64,000 nucleotides of DNA from Zobellia uliginosa (GTDB lineage: Bacteria > Bacteroidota > Bacteroidia > Flavobacteriales > Flavobacteriaceae), in NCBI RefSeq assembly GCF_900156625.1, contig NZ_FTOB01000002.1, forward strand, positions 862,275-926,274, in the 5' to 3' direction. Below, one piece after another: positions 1-8,598 of the stretch; position 1 is the stretch's first letter, and the number at the start of each line of letters is the position of its first letter. A program made the position numbers and the translations under genes. The notes beneath the pieces were generated by a model. The model was not told the DNA's origin. It made no database searches and was given only the letters and a program-made list of their open reading frames with translations.

Positions 1-396
1 GCCGAAGAGGAGGAACAAGTCGAAGAGGAAGAAGAGACAGAGGAGGAAGAACAGGCAGAGCAGGAAGAGGATCAAGGGCCAATTGACGAAGGGGAAGACG
101 AAGGCACGGTTGACCCTATAATAGGAGGGCCCGATCCGGAAACGGATGTAAGTTCGTCAGATAGACTGATACTGAAAAAGCAATTTGGCAGTCCGTTTTT
201 GGAATATCGTTTACGTCATGACGATAGGGTTTTGGGAAGGGCTTTGTACGATGCCTCGGGCAGGCGTATGGCCTATACATTGGGCAGTCGTATCGATAGT
301 AATTCAATAGATATTTCAGGATTAAGGACGGGACTTTATTTTGTCACATTGGTTCTGGAGAACGAGGTGCTTTCCCGGGCTTTTATCGCCCCATAA
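1..396 (+). CDS. C-terminal end of exported protein with acidic linker and T9SS type A-like tail (5' partial)
   Basis: The reading frame is open from base 1 and ends at the TAA at 394-396, so the start lies outside the window. The first ~25 residues are almost all Glu with a few Gln, Ala and Thr, followed by an Asp/Gly/Pro-rich stretch: a highly acidic linker. The last ~75 residues form a small beta-rich module ending in ISGLRTGLYFVTL...SRAFIAP, which resembles the C-terminal sorting domain of type IX secretion cargo (hydrophobic strand, G-x-Y, basic end), although the usual final Lys residues are weak. Inference: a secreted or surface-anchored protein whose main domain is upstream. Confidence 0.7.
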   Translation, partial: AEEEEQVEEEEETEEEEQAEQEEDQGPIDEGEDEGTVDPIIGGPDPETDVSSSDRLILKKQFGSPFLEYRLRHDDRVLGRALYDASGRRMAYTLGSRIDSNSIDISGLRTGLYFVTLVLENEVLSRAFIAP

Positions 397-444
397 TATG
401 GCTTTATTTAAGAGTTTGTTAACAGATTAGGAGGGGTTTATATT

Positions 445-452
445 TAGATTTG
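445..452 (+). promoter_or_regulatory. Putative -7 element (TAGATTTG) for the DUF2911 gene
   Basis: TAGATTTG fits the Bacteroidota -7 consensus TAnnTTTG and lies 24 nt before the ATG at 477. A TTTG at 415-418 could be the -33 element, but the spacing (26 nt) is longer than ideal. Confidence 0.4.
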
Positions 453-476
453 TAAAAATCTAAAAATTAATTCAAA

Positions 477-1322
477 ATGAAAAAAATTCTATTCTTAGCG
501 AGTGTAATGCTTGCTTCTGTTACAATGCAGGCCCAGATTGCTACACCGGCGCCGAGCCCGGCTTCTAAGTTACAGCAGACCGTCGGTTTGACCGAGGTAA
601 CCGTTGAATATTCAAGACCTTCTATGCGCGGAAGGACGATTTTTGGAGGACTTTTGGAGTACGGTAAACTTTGGAGAACCGGAGCGAATGCCCGAACCAA
701 AGTCACCTTTAGCGACGACGTAAAAGTTGACGGACAAGAGCTTAAGGCGGGCTCTTATGCCCTTTACACAAAACCGGGAAAAACCTCTTGGGAAGTTTTT
801 TTCTATACGGAAGTCGATGGAGGTGGAACACCTAAAGAATGGGATGATAGTAAGGTGGCCGCAAAAACTACAGTGCAAGTGTATCAACTGCCTGTCGATA
901 TCGAAACTTTTACGATTACATGGGACGACTTGGGTACCAACTCCGCAAATTTAGGATTGATGTGGGAAAGGACCTATGTGGCCGTGCCTGTTGAGTTTCC
1001 AACTGACAGCAAGGTAATGGCAAGTATCGAAAAGACTATGGCAGGAAGCCCTAAGGCCGACGACTACTATGCAGCCGCCGTGTATTATTCAAGTGAAGGA
1101 AAAGACATTAAGAAGGCTTCCGAGTGGATGGATAAGGCCATGTCAATGATCGAAGAGCCTGCTTTTTGGCAGTTGCGTCAGCAGTCGCTTATCCAAGCTA
1201 AATCCGGGGATAAAAAGGCAGCTATCAAAACCGCTAAAAAATCCTTGAAAAAAGCGAAGGAAGCGGGTAACGATGATTACGTTAAAATGAATACCGAATC
1301 AATCAAAGAGTGGAAGCGCTAA
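477..1322 (+). CDS. Exported DUF2911 family protein
   Basis: 281 residues. A cleavable signal peptide (about 1-20, ending MQAQ) sends the protein to the periplasm. Residues ~25-170 carry the DUF2911 pattern: a YSRPSMRGRxIFGG motif, then GKLWRTGANART, then KAGSYALYTKPG. The rest is helical and TPR-like, with a Lys-rich end. The family is common in Bacteroidota and has no established biochemical role, so none is assigned. The gene stands alone and is followed by a strong bidirectional terminator shared with the convergent symporter gene. Confidence 0.85.
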   Translation: MKKILFLASVMLASVTMQAQIATPAPSPASKLQQTVGLTEVTVEYSRPSMRGRTIFGGLLEYGKLWRTGANARTKVTFSDDVKVDGQELKAGSYALYTKPGKTSWEVFFYTEVDGGGTPKEWDDSKVAAKTTVQVYQLPVDIETFTITWDDLGTNSANLGLMWERTYVAVPVEFPTDSKVMASIEKTMAGSPKADDYYAAAVYYSSEGKDIKKASEWMDKAMSMIEEPAFWQLRQQSLIQAKSGDKKAAIKTAKKSLKKAKEAGNDDYVKMNTESIKEWKR

Positions 1323-1350
1323 ACAGGCCTTTACTTTATAAGCTATAAAA

Positions 1351-1384
1351 AATCCCGGTTCCGTTACGGAGCCGGGATTTTTTT
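1351..1384. terminator. Bidirectional intrinsic terminator
   Basis: A near-perfect 13-bp stem (AATCCCGGTTCCG paired to CGGAGCCGGGATT, one G-T pair) is followed by a T run on the plus strand and preceded by an A run, so it can stop the DUF2911 gene and the convergent symporter operon. Confidence 0.85.
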
Positions 1385-1426
1385 ATATCCTGTAAAAACA
1401 CAAAGGAAGTTGTATTTCCTTGACAG

Positions 1427-3169
1427 CTATGCGTTGGAAGATTCTATGGGCGGTTTTTTCAGTAGGCGATCGAAGCCTTCAAAAACAAGGGCCATTATAA
1501 TTACCATACCCGCACCTATAAAGTTCAACCATAAATAGCCTAGTTTTTCTTCCCCGGTAGGGTAGATGTAGATAAGGTTATAGAAGAGTACGAAAATTAT
1601 AAGTTGGGTCAACAGGGCGGCGAAAAATACGGCGTTACCCTTTACGAACTTAAAGAAAAATGCCAATAGGAAAATACCAAGTACGTTGCCGTAAAAAATG
1701 GAGCCGATAATATTCACCAGTTGGATCAAGTTGTCAAAAAGGTTGGCGATACTGGCAATGAATATGGCTATGATTCCCCATAGTAAGGTGAATCCCTTGG
1801 TGACCTTTACGTAATGGGCTTCACCCAAGTCGGCCTTCGCATTCCTCTTGTACAGGTCAAGGGCCGTTATGGTACCTAGGGCGTTCAACTCCGACGCCGT
1901 TGAAGACATGGCCGCCGAAAGAATGACCGCAAGGAGTAAGCCTATAAGTCCTTTAGGTAGGTTGTTAAGGATGAAATGGATAAAAACGTAATCCTTGTCA
2001 TTGGTTTCTACGATGTCGTCGGCCTGTTTGATCAGGGCCCGGGCCGCGGCACGATTGGTGCTGTCTTTGGTGTTAAGGCTGATGATTTGCAATTTGGCCT
2101 CTTCGACCACGCTGTATTCCTTCAGTTCAAGGGCCGCGGAAAACTTGTGCTGGGCCATTTTCTTTTCCTCCTCCAAACGCTCTTGTCCCTTTTGTAATAT
2201 GGTATAGTCATCGGCGTACTCCGAATTCATAACCGCCTCGGTAGCTGCAGGGTTAAAATTCAAGGGAGAGGGATTGTATTGATAGAATACAAATACCATA
2301 ACGCCCACTAAAAGGATAAAGAACTGCATAGGTATTTTTAGAATACCGTTAAAGACTAGGCCAAGTTGGCTTTCGCGTAGTGATTTTCCTGAAAGGTAAC
2401 GCTGTACTTGGCTCTGGTCGGTTCCGAAGTAGGACAAGGCCAAAAAGAGACCTCCGGTAATACCGCTCCAAAAGGTATATCTGCTCTTGGTGTCAAGGCT
2501 GAAGTCGACAATATCCAATTTATTACTGGCACCGGCTATTTTAAGGGCCTTTCCGAAGTTGATATCGGCGGGTAGGTAGCCTAGGATAAAGAAAAACGTG
2601 ATAAACATACCCGTCATGATAATGAACATCTGTTGCTTTTGGGTAACGCTAACCGCTTTGGTCCCTCCTGAAACGGTATAAATGATGACGAGCACCCCGA
2701 TGATGATGTTTAGGGTGCGCAGGTCCCATCCAAGCACGGCAGAAAGAATGATGGAGGGCGCGAAAATAGTGATACCCGCCGCTAATCCGCGTTGGATCAG
2801 AAACAGAATGGCTGCTAGGGAGCGTGTTTTTAAATCAAATCGATTTTCTAAAAATTCATAGGCCGTATAGACCTTCAGCCTGTGATATATAGGCAGGAAG
2901 ACCAAACATATGATTATCATGGCCAAAGGGAGTCCGAAATAGAATTGAACGAAACCCATACCATCGTGAAAGGCTTGCCCTGGCGTGGATAAAAATGTAA
3001 TGGCACTGGCCTGGGTAGCCATAACGGACAGACCTATGGTCCACCATTTGGCATCTTTCCCACCACCGACATAATCGTCCACGTTTTTGCTGCCACGGGT
3101 CTTATAGACACCGTAGGTCACTATGAACAATAATGTACTCGATAAAATAATCCAGTCTAATGTTCCCAT
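1427..3169 (-). CDS. Sodium:solute symporter (SSS/SLC5 family)
   Basis: 580 residues, an inner-membrane Na+-coupled transporter with about 13 predicted membrane helices. The N-terminus (LDWIILSSTLLFIVTYGVY), the GTDQSQVQRYLSGKS segment and the ILSAAMSSTASELNALGT segment are typical of the SSS fold and its sodium site. Substrate is unknown. It is unusual in having a charged, helical insertion of roughly 80 residues (about residues 310-395, rich in E, K and Q) between two membrane helices. It is the last gene of a minus-strand operon with a PIG-L deacetylase and a microprotein whose stop codon directly abuts this ATG. Sugar or amino-sugar uptake is plausible but is inference. Confidence 0.88.
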   Translation of the reverse strand: MGTLDWIILSSTLLFIVTYGVYKTRGSKNVDDYVGGGKDAKWWTIGLSVMATQASAITFLSTPGQAFHDGMGFVQFYFGLPLAMIIICLVFLPIYHRLKVYTAYEFLENRFDLKTRSLAAILFLIQRGLAAGITIFAPSIILSAVLGWDLRTLNIIIGVLVIIYTVSGGTKAVSVTQKQQMFIIMTGMFITFFFILGYLPADINFGKALKIAGASNKLDIVDFSLDTKSRYTFWSGITGGLFLALSYFGTDQSQVQRYLSGKSLRESQLGLVFNGILKIPMQFFILLVGVMVFVFYQYNPSPLNFNPAATEAVMNSEYADDYTILQKGQERLEEEKKMAQHKFSAALELKEYSVVEEAKLQIISLNTKDSTNRAAARALIKQADDIVETNDKDYVFIHFILNNLPKGLIGLLLAVILSAAMSSTASELNALGTITALDLYKRNAKADLGEAHYVKVTKGFTLLWGIIAIFIASIANLFDNLIQLVNIIGSIFYGNVLGIFLLAFFFKFVKGNAVFFAALLTQLIIFVLFYNLIYIYPTGEEKLGYLWLNFIGAGMVIIMALVFEGFDRLLKKPPIESSNA

Positions 3170-3271
3170 TTACGTAAAAGCGGTCATTAAATAGCTAAAA
3201 ATCAGCACGTATACGATGTTCAGTATCAGTACTAGCGAATATTCCTTTTTCCAATCGAACTTGTCTAACAT
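3170..3271 (-). CDS. 33-residue single-span membrane microprotein
   Basis: A 33-codon frame with an ATG (3269-3271), 5 nt after the PIG-L stop and ending with a TAA at 3170-3172, immediately before the symporter ATG. The product starts MLDKFDWKKEYSLVLIL, a short charged end followed by one hydrophobic helix (about residues 12-29). Exact tiling between two operon genes argues that it is translated. By analogy with small subunits next to other SSS transporters (DUF485, DUF4212 types) it could be an accessory subunit. That is inference and no homology is claimed. Confidence 0.6.
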   Translation of the reverse strand: MLDKFDWKKEYSLVLILNIVYVLIFSYLMTAFT

Positions 3272-3276
3272 AGTAT

Positions 3277-5802
3277 TTAATTCAATTTGGTAGGTTGTAC
3301 GTTCTTTTCCAAAGAAAGCATATTGGCGAACAGCTTATAGGCCCCTGGTACACCGGCGGGCAATTCCCTAAAGAAACTCAATCCGGTATAGATGTAGTTC
3401 CCTTTTCCGTAAGGAGTCACCAAAAGGCTTCCCTTTTTGGGAGACTCCCCCTTGTCGTGCATAGAGAGAACGGGAGTAAACTCCTTGGACCATTCATTCG
3501 GAAAATAAAGTCCGCGTTCTTGAACCCATCCCTCAAAATCACTTTGGCCGATTGTATTCGGGTAATTCATAAGTGCGTGTTTTTTGGCCAATATCTTTAC
3601 TTCTGAATTTTCATCCGTTACCCTATCGCGGGATAAGGTAATGGGGTAGGGTGCCAGATTTTCAAGCTGCTTGCCCCGTCTGCTGGCGGTATTGTACTGA
3701 ACGATCAGATTGCCCCCGTTTTCAACATAGTCAAAAAGGTAACGCTGTTTAAATTTCAGTTCCTCTACCACGTTATAGGCCCGAATGCCCACAACGATAG
3801 CATCGTATTTGTCTAAGGAGCCCTTGGCTATCGTATTGGGCTCAATAATGTGTACAATGTAACCAATTTGTTTCAAACTTTCGGGAACTTCATCGCCAGC
3901 CCCTACAATATAACCGATGTGTTGCCCCGATTTTTTAATGTTCAAACGTACGACCTTGGCTTCTGAAGGCAGTAATACCGACTGGGTAGGGACATGGTCG
4001 TAGGCTATGGTTACCAATTCTTTGGAGATTTGCTTTCCGTTTAATTTTATGATCGGTGAGATATAGCTTTCATCTTCGTTTTCTGGTGGGGTCAAGGTAA
4101 AAACAAGGGTTTGCTCGTCGCCTTTTTTAGCTATTTCGAAGGCTTGCGATGCTACATCGACCTTCCATCCCTTCGAATGCTGTAGTTCTAGCTCGCCTTT
4201 GATATTATCGGCATGGGCCCTGATGGTCACCGGTATTTTTTTAGACTTGCCATCCGCAAAAATCAAGACTTTGTCGTTGAATCGGGCGGTGGCTTCGGGC
4301 AGTACTTCAAAGGGCTGGAATAGCTCTCCTTTGTCAGGTCTTGCATAATGGTGTATAACGGGTCTTTCAAATACTATGGTGCGGCCGCTTAGTTCAATTT
4401 CGAACTTGGCCACAAAGGCGCGTGGGGTTTCGGGCTTGCCGATAAGTTTTTGGTCGGCTACCTTATACATGCCCAAACTCCCTTTTTCCTTTAACCAATA
4501 CGGACTGGTGAAGTCTGTGTCCTCTGGAATCTGCAATTCAATTTCAAAAGTTTCCTTTTTATTGTTCGCTAAGGGAATGGAAGGGGCGATACGCGCATCT
4601 GAAGAGGAAATCGATATGATTTTTAACCTCATTTGCACCGAACTACGATTGACTGCTTCAATGTTTACTTTAACCTTTCCTCCCGGATTGGCCAAAGCCG
4701 TTTCCGCCGAAGCTTCGAGGTATAGGCCGCTTATATCGGCAATGATGTCTTTCAATTCCTCTGTCTTAAGCTTCCTCCAATAAGGGTCACCTACTTTTTG
4801 AAGCAAGTCGTATGCAGCCGCCAATTGGGGCAAATGTTTTGATGGTTTGGTGAAGTCGAAGTTCCTTTGCACTTCGTACAAAATATCCCCAACCGCTTTA
4901 CCGCCGGATACGCGAGACCAAGAGGTGTCGATACCTTCGAAGATATCGCCCGAATTTTTCGGCATCGTTCCTTTCAACAATTCTATATATTCGTTTTCGG
5001 AGCCTCTTTGTGACAATCGGCCAAAGCCTTGGCACAAGTGTTGGCTGCTCGCCAAAGCGGCGATTTCGTTATTCGATTTTCCTAAAATAGGGTAGTAGGT
5101 GCCAATGTCTAAATGGGTCATTTTAGACTTGTCAGCTTTTTCGAATTTTTCTTCACTGCCATAAAACCACCATGAGGTGTTGAAAAATAGCCTTTTGGGT
5201 TGCCAAGTTTCGGTGAGTTCTAATTGATCGCTATAGGCGTTCTTGTCATTGGCGAGGTCAAAGGCCTCAAAACTCAACATGGCGGAAGAGGTATGGTGCC
5301 CGTGAGTGGTACCGGGACTCCTATGGTCGAAACGGTTAATGATCACATCGGGTTTGAAGTTTCTTATAGCCCAGACAACATCGCCCAATACGGCTTCCTT
5401 ATTCCATATTTTTAAGGTTTCATCAGGATGTTTGGAGTAGCCGAAATCGTTGGCCCTCGAAAAAAACTGTTCCCCTCCGTCAATGCGTCTCGCGGCCAAA
5501 AGTTCTTGTGTACGCAAGACCCCTAACAGCTCGCGAAGCTCTGAACCGATCAAATTCTGGCCTCCGTCACCCCTTGTCAATGAAAGATAGCCCGTACGTG
5601 CCTTAACCTTGTTCGAGAGATAGGAGATCAAACGGGTATTCTCATCATCGGGGTGGGCGGCTATATAAAGTGCGGTACCCAAAAAGTTTAATTTTTCCAG
5701 AGAATGGTAAATTTCGGAAGAGGACCGTTGCTCGGGTTTTTGTGCAACGACCAGGGACGATGATAAAAGTATTCCTGTAAAGAATACTAGAAAATAGCGC
5801 AT
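3277..5802 (-). CDS. Exported PIG-L family deacetylase with C-terminal ThuA/GATase-like domain
   Basis: 841 residues from the ATG at 5802, chosen because it starts a clear signal peptide (MRYFLVFFTGILLSSSLVVAQ). An earlier in-frame ATG at 5853 falls at or upstream of the likely transcription start. Residues ~45-230 are a PIG-L zinc deacetylase: AAHPDDEN (about 48-55) and a distal Arg/His-rich motif with THGHH near 145-150. The middle part is made of beta-sandwich segments. Residues ~640-830 resemble a class I glutamine-amidotransferase/ThuA fold (YDAIVVGIRAYN, NGGNLIVQYNT). Likely a periplasmic N-deacetylase acting on an amino sugar or glycoconjugate. Substrate unknown. It heads an operon with the microprotein and symporter. 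Confidence 0.82.
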   Translation of the reverse strand: MRYFLVFFTGILLSSSLVVAQKPEQRSSSEIYHSLEKLNFLGTALYIAAHPDDENTRLISYLSNKVKARTGYLSLTRGDGGQNLIGSELRELLGVLRTQELLAARRIDGGEQFFSRANDFGYSKHPDETLKIWNKEAVLGDVVWAIRNFKPDVIINRFDHRSPGTTHGHHTSSAMLSFEAFDLANDKNAYSDQLELTETWQPKRLFFNTSWWFYGSEEKFEKADKSKMTHLDIGTYYPILGKSNNEIAALASSQHLCQGFGRLSQRGSENEYIELLKGTMPKNSGDIFEGIDTSWSRVSGGKAVGDILYEVQRNFDFTKPSKHLPQLAAAYDLLQKVGDPYWRKLKTEELKDIIADISGLYLEASAETALANPGGKVKVNIEAVNRSSVQMRLKIISISSSDARIAPSIPLANNKKETFEIELQIPEDTDFTSPYWLKEKGSLGMYKVADQKLIGKPETPRAFVAKFEIELSGRTIVFERPVIHHYARPDKGELFQPFEVLPEATARFNDKVLIFADGKSKKIPVTIRAHADNIKGELELQHSKGWKVDVASQAFEIAKKGDEQTLVFTLTPPENEDESYISPIIKLNGKQISKELVTIAYDHVPTQSVLLPSEAKVVRLNIKKSGQHIGYIVGAGDEVPESLKQIGYIVHIIEPNTIAKGSLDKYDAIVVGIRAYNVVEELKFKQRYLFDYVENGGNLIVQYNTASRRGKQLENLAPYPITLSRDRVTDENSEVKILAKKHALMNYPNTIGQSDFEGWVQERGLYFPNEWSKEFTPVLSMHDKGESPKKGSLLVTPYGKGNYIYTGLSFFRELPAGVPGAYKLFANMLSLEKNVQPTKLN

Positions 5803-5855
5803 AAAGTTGGTTTTTGTTCGGTAGAAGCCACTATTTAGTAGAGGTGGCACCATAC

Positions 5856-5863
5856 CAAAGATA
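5856..5863 (-). promoter_or_regulatory. Putative -7 element (TATCTTTG) of the PIG-L operon
   Basis: Minus-strand TATCTTTG matches TAnnTTTG. Transcription would begin near 5850, giving a leader of about 45 nt to the ATG at 5802. No clear TTG -33 element was seen at the right spacing. Confidence 0.45.
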
Positions 5864-5951
5864 GAAAGTTTAAAGGGCTCGACTGCTTTTTTAAAACTTC
5901 TTTAACAAAATAGATTTTCCTTTTGTTGCACTAAAGAAATGCAACAGGGTA

Positions 5952-6497
5952 CTAGGCTTCCACGCTACCGTTAAGAGCGTCTTCGGAATTGTAGATAAGT
6001 GTAACCGCTTTTTGCATCATCAGGTTGTTCGGATAGATGAGGAGTTCGCCATTTTTCTTTCGTAAACTCACATGGAAAGCTCTAATGTCTTCTATTAAGA
6101 AGGGGTCTTCGGTTTCGATATCCTTGTCGAGAATCCTTACCCGGTCACCAATCTTAAACGGAAAGGAGAAAAATAATATGACCCCTGCGGTAATATTGCT
6201 TAAAATAGACCAGCTGGCGAATAGGGCTACCCCGATTACGGCGAATACCGAAGAGAACACTAGGCCTATCTCCCTGAAATTAACGCCCCAAATAAATGAA
6301 ATGACGCCAAAGCCGATCAAGGTCAGTAAAATTGTGGTGTATTTGGTAATCAACAGCGTTCTTGCCTCGACAATATCACTGATTCTTCCAATTTTACGAA
6401 TGGTCTTATCCGTTATAAACTTAAGGATAAGCAATAGGCCAAAGGTTATGGCGGTGGTGACAAATTCATGTCTGTAGGAAAAAAGGAATTCTTGCAT
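5952..6497 (-). CDS. Small MscS-family mechanosensitive ion channel
   Basis: 181 residues. Three hydrophobic segments (about 12-32, 50-72, 75-115) precede a short beta domain with the MscS hallmark ...SNITAGVILFFSFPFKIGDRVRI. The glycine/alanine-rich pore helix is recognisable (FAVIGVALFASWSILSNITAG). It is shorter than E. coli MscS (286 residues) and has only a brief C-terminal domain, as in the compact family members of Bacteroidota. Role: inner-membrane tension-gated pore protecting against osmotic downshock. It has its own -7 element inside the 3' end of the upstream gene. Confidence 0.85.
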   Translation of the reverse strand: MQEFLFSYRHEFVTTAITFGLLLILKFITDKTIRKIGRISDIVEARTLLITKYTTILLTLIGFGVISFIWGVNFREIGLVFSSVFAVIGVALFASWSILSNITAGVILFFSFPFKIGDRVRILDKDIETEDPFLIEDIRAFHVSLRKKNGELLIYPNNLMMQKAVTLIYNSEDALNGSVEA

Positions 6498-6501
6498 AGC
6501 A

Positions 6502-7449
6502 CTAAAGGCCTAAACTATCGCGCAAAGATAAATGCTTATTTCCGTTTTGTCGCCAATAGGGTGTTTTTAATGTGCTTATTTTTCTAGCCGTGGAGGTCAT
6601 TATTTTTGCGTTCTTTCCGAAACCGCTCGAAAAGGTATCGGACCAACTTTCGATACTATGTGGAAAAGCGGTCGTAAAATTGATTTTTAAGCTTCTTTCT
6701 AGTTCGGGATAGGTTATTTCATACGTGGAAATGCCATCTTTACTTCTTAAACTGGAAGTTGATTTGTAAGGCTTTAATTCTTTGTGTGACAAACGAATAT
6801 ATTCCAGTGAAGGGATAATGGTTAAGTCGCCCGTAGGTAAACTTTCAGGAGAGATCCGGATTTTGTTCCAAAGCTCGTTTTCAAGTATGGTTTTTTCTAG
6901 TTTGATGTCTTGGTCGGCTTCGCTTTCGAAATAGGAATGCGATGTAATATCAAATTGGTCCCGATTATTTAGCTGGGCATATACCTGTCCGCACCACTCC
7001 TGTGCCGAAAATGAAACCTTGATCGCATGGTCGTTATCGTGTACCGGATAAAAGGTACTCGTCATTATAGAGTAGGGATAGATGCCCGTAAGGTATTTTT
7101 TGGTGGCGTTGAGTTTTAGAACAGGAATGTTGTCAGGATGGTTTTCGTCAGCTTTCACCTGCTTTTCTTTTAAGAAAGGCTCAGTGACATATATAAGGAC
7201 CGATTTGCCATCGCGTATTTCACCATAGCGCGCCAGTTCTAATTTATAGGAGGTAATCTCGGCATCACCGGCGTACCAATAGGCTTTAAATTCCTCTGAT
7301 AGGGCTTTTTGGGGAAGTTCTTGGGCCTTTTCGGAATGAAGGGCCATAGGCTGCTCCCCATTTTTTGGGGTTTCTTTGCAAGATTGGACAGATGAAACCC
7401 ATAGGGCAAGAAGCGTGATCAATAAGCCTTTTGGTACTGCAGTTTTCAT
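6502..7449 (-). CDS. Conserved lipoprotein of unknown function (next to maf)
   Basis: 315 residues with a lipoprotein signal (hydrophobic run 8-20, lipobox VQSC, Cys24), so it is probably anchored to a membrane. The mature part is beta-rich with charged loops and shows no catalytic motif that I recognise. Similar lipoproteins next to maf are common in Flavobacteriia and are sometimes misnamed after the neighbour. It lies 37 nt downstream of maf on the same strand. No function is assigned. Confidence 0.75.
   Translation of the reverse strand: MKTAVPKGLLITLLALWVSSVQSCKETPKNGEQPMALHSEKAQELPQKALSEEFKAYWYAGDAEITSYKLELARYGEIRDGKSVLIYVTEPFLKEKQVKADENHPDNIPVLKLNATKKYLTGIYPYSIMTSTFYPVHDNDHAIKVSFSAQEWCGQVYAQLNNRDQFDITSHSYFESEADQDIKLEKTILENELWNKIRISPESLPTGDLTIIPSLEYIRLSHKELKPYKSTSSLRSKDGISTYEITYPELERSLKINFTTAFPHSIESWSDTFSSGFGKNAKIMTSTARKISTLKTPYWRQNGNKHLSLRDSLGL
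6523..6530 (-). promoter_or_regulatory. Putative -7 element (TATCTTTG) for the MscS gene
   Basis: Minus-strand TATCTTTG lies 25 nt before the MscS ATG (6497), inside the end of the upstream lipoprotein gene. A TTG at 6556-6554 is a possible -33 element with slightly long spacing. Confidence 0.4.
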
Positions 7450-7486
7450 AGGTATAGTAGTTTTGTTTAAAAATAATCAAAAAGAA

Positions 7487-8068
7487 CTACTTGACCATTT
7501 CAATTAACGTTTTGTACACCAGTTGGGTAGGAAGCCCTACCACATTGGGGTACGACCCTTTTATCTCTTCAATGCCCGTTAGGCCTATCCATTCTTGAAT
7601 GCCGTATGCCCCGGCCTTGTCAAAGGGCTTGTAGGTGTTGATGTAGTATTTGATTTCCTCGTCTGATAGTTCCCTGAACTTCACTTGTGTTACTTGGTGA
7701 ACCACTTTTTGCGAAGTGGAAGTGGTAAAACAGACCGAAGTGATGACTTCATGCCAATCACCGGAAAGGGCCTTGAGCATTTCAAATGCTTCTTGGGCAT
7801 TGGCCGCCTTGGCCAATGATACGCCCTTATGCCAAACTACGGTGTCGGAGGTGAGCAGTATTTCCCCAGGGGCCAAAGAGCCTTTAAAGGCACTGGCTTT
7901 TAGTTGCGCCAAATAATCGCTGATTTCGCTTCCCTTTAATTCAGGGGGGTAGACTTCATCGACCGATTTGAGCCGAACCTCGAAGGGGAGTCCCATTTCC
8001 TTTAAAAATTGATGTCTTCTTGGGGAGCCGCTGGCCAATATCAGGGTGTGGTGCTTCAGGTCTAGCAT
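7487..8068 (-). CDS. maf: Maf family nucleoside triphosphate pyrophosphatase
   Basis: 193 residues. The N-terminal LASGSPRRHQFL loop is the signature nucleotide-binding motif of the Maf family. Further conserved pieces are TSDTVVW (catalytic Asp), ALSGDWHEVITSV and DKAGAYGIQEW. Family members hydrolyse dTTP/UTP or modified nucleotides to the monophosphate plus pyrophosphate (house-cleaning). I chose the ATG at 8068, 2 nt after the kdsC-like stop. A TTG at 8074 overlapping that stop is the alternative. It is part of the tightly packed minus-strand operon DUF2520-kdsC-maf-lipoprotein. Confidence 0.9.
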   Translation of the reverse strand: MLDLKHHTLILASGSPRRHQFLKEMGLPFEVRLKSVDEVYPPELKGSEISDYLAQLKASAFKGSLAPGEILLTSDTVVWHKGVSLAKAANAQEAFEMLKALSGDWHEVITSVCFTTSTSQKVVHQVTQVKFRELSDEEIKYYINTYKPFDKAGAYGIQEWIGLTGIEEIKGSYPNVVGLPTQLVYKTLIEMVK

Positions 8069-8070
8069 GA

Positions 8071-8598
8071 TCAATCGTTTGCTGCGCTAAAATTGCCGGC
8101 CCAATCGCCCTTTACTTTCAGTACTTGTTCAATGACGTCCCTGACACAACCTTCGCCGCCATTTTTATGGGAAACGTACATTGATATCGCCTTGACTTCG
8201 GGTACCGCGTTTTGGGGGCAAGTAGGAAGGGCCACCCTTTGCATGGGAGGGATATCGGGAATGTCATCGCCCATGTACAACATGGTACTCGTATCGATGC
8301 CGTGAATGCCCATGTACTCTTCCAATACCTCCATTTTGTGGTGGGCCCCCAAATAGATGTCGGTGACCCCCAAGGCTTGCAAACGCTTACGTACGCCTTC
8401 GTTGGTGCCTCCGGAGATAACGCAGATCTTATAGCCTTTTTTCAAGGCGGTCTTTACGGCGTAGCCATCTTTGACACTCATGCGTCGCAGCATTTCGCCA
8501 TCGGTGGTTATCACTAAGGTGCTATCGGTGAATACGCCGTCAACATCAAAAATAAAGGTATCTATATCTTTAAGGTACTCTTTATAGCTCTTTTCCAT
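8071..8598 (-). CDS. kdsC: KdsC-like 3-deoxy-D-manno-octulosonate 8-phosphate phosphatase (HAD family)
   Basis: 175 residues, the usual size of KdsC. The HAD catalytic motif DVDGVFTD holds the nucleophile and acid/base Asp18 and Asp20. Motif II is in VISGG, the conserved Lys in HHKME, and motif III in YMGDDIPDIP. KdsC removes phosphate from Kdo-8-P during lipopolysaccharide core synthesis in the cytosol. The C-terminal tail is longer than a minimal KdsC and ends KGDWAGNFSAAND. Its first codons overlap the DUF2520 gene by 17 nt, indicating translational coupling. Related HAD-IIIA enzymes act on other sugar phosphates, so exact substrate is inferred. Confidence 0.88.
   Translation of the reverse strand: MEKSYKEYLKDIDTFIFDVDGVFTDSTLVITTDGEMLRRMSVKDGYAVKTALKKGYKICVISGGTNEGVRKRLQALGVTDIYLGAHHKMEVLEEYMGIHGIDTSTMLYMGDDIPDIPPMQRVALPTCPQNAVPEVKAISMYVSHKNGGEGCVRDVIEQVLKVKGDWAGNFSAAND

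Noticed and set aside
1-70. GA-rich repetitive stretch as a possible microsatellite or CRISPR-like repeat
   Set aside because: It is simply codons for consecutive Glu residues in an open frame; no spaced repeats.
5803-5853. 17-codon N-terminal extension of the PIG-L deacetylase with its own ATG
   Set aside because: It lies before a clear signal peptide start and at or upstream of the expected transcription start; the shorter form is used.
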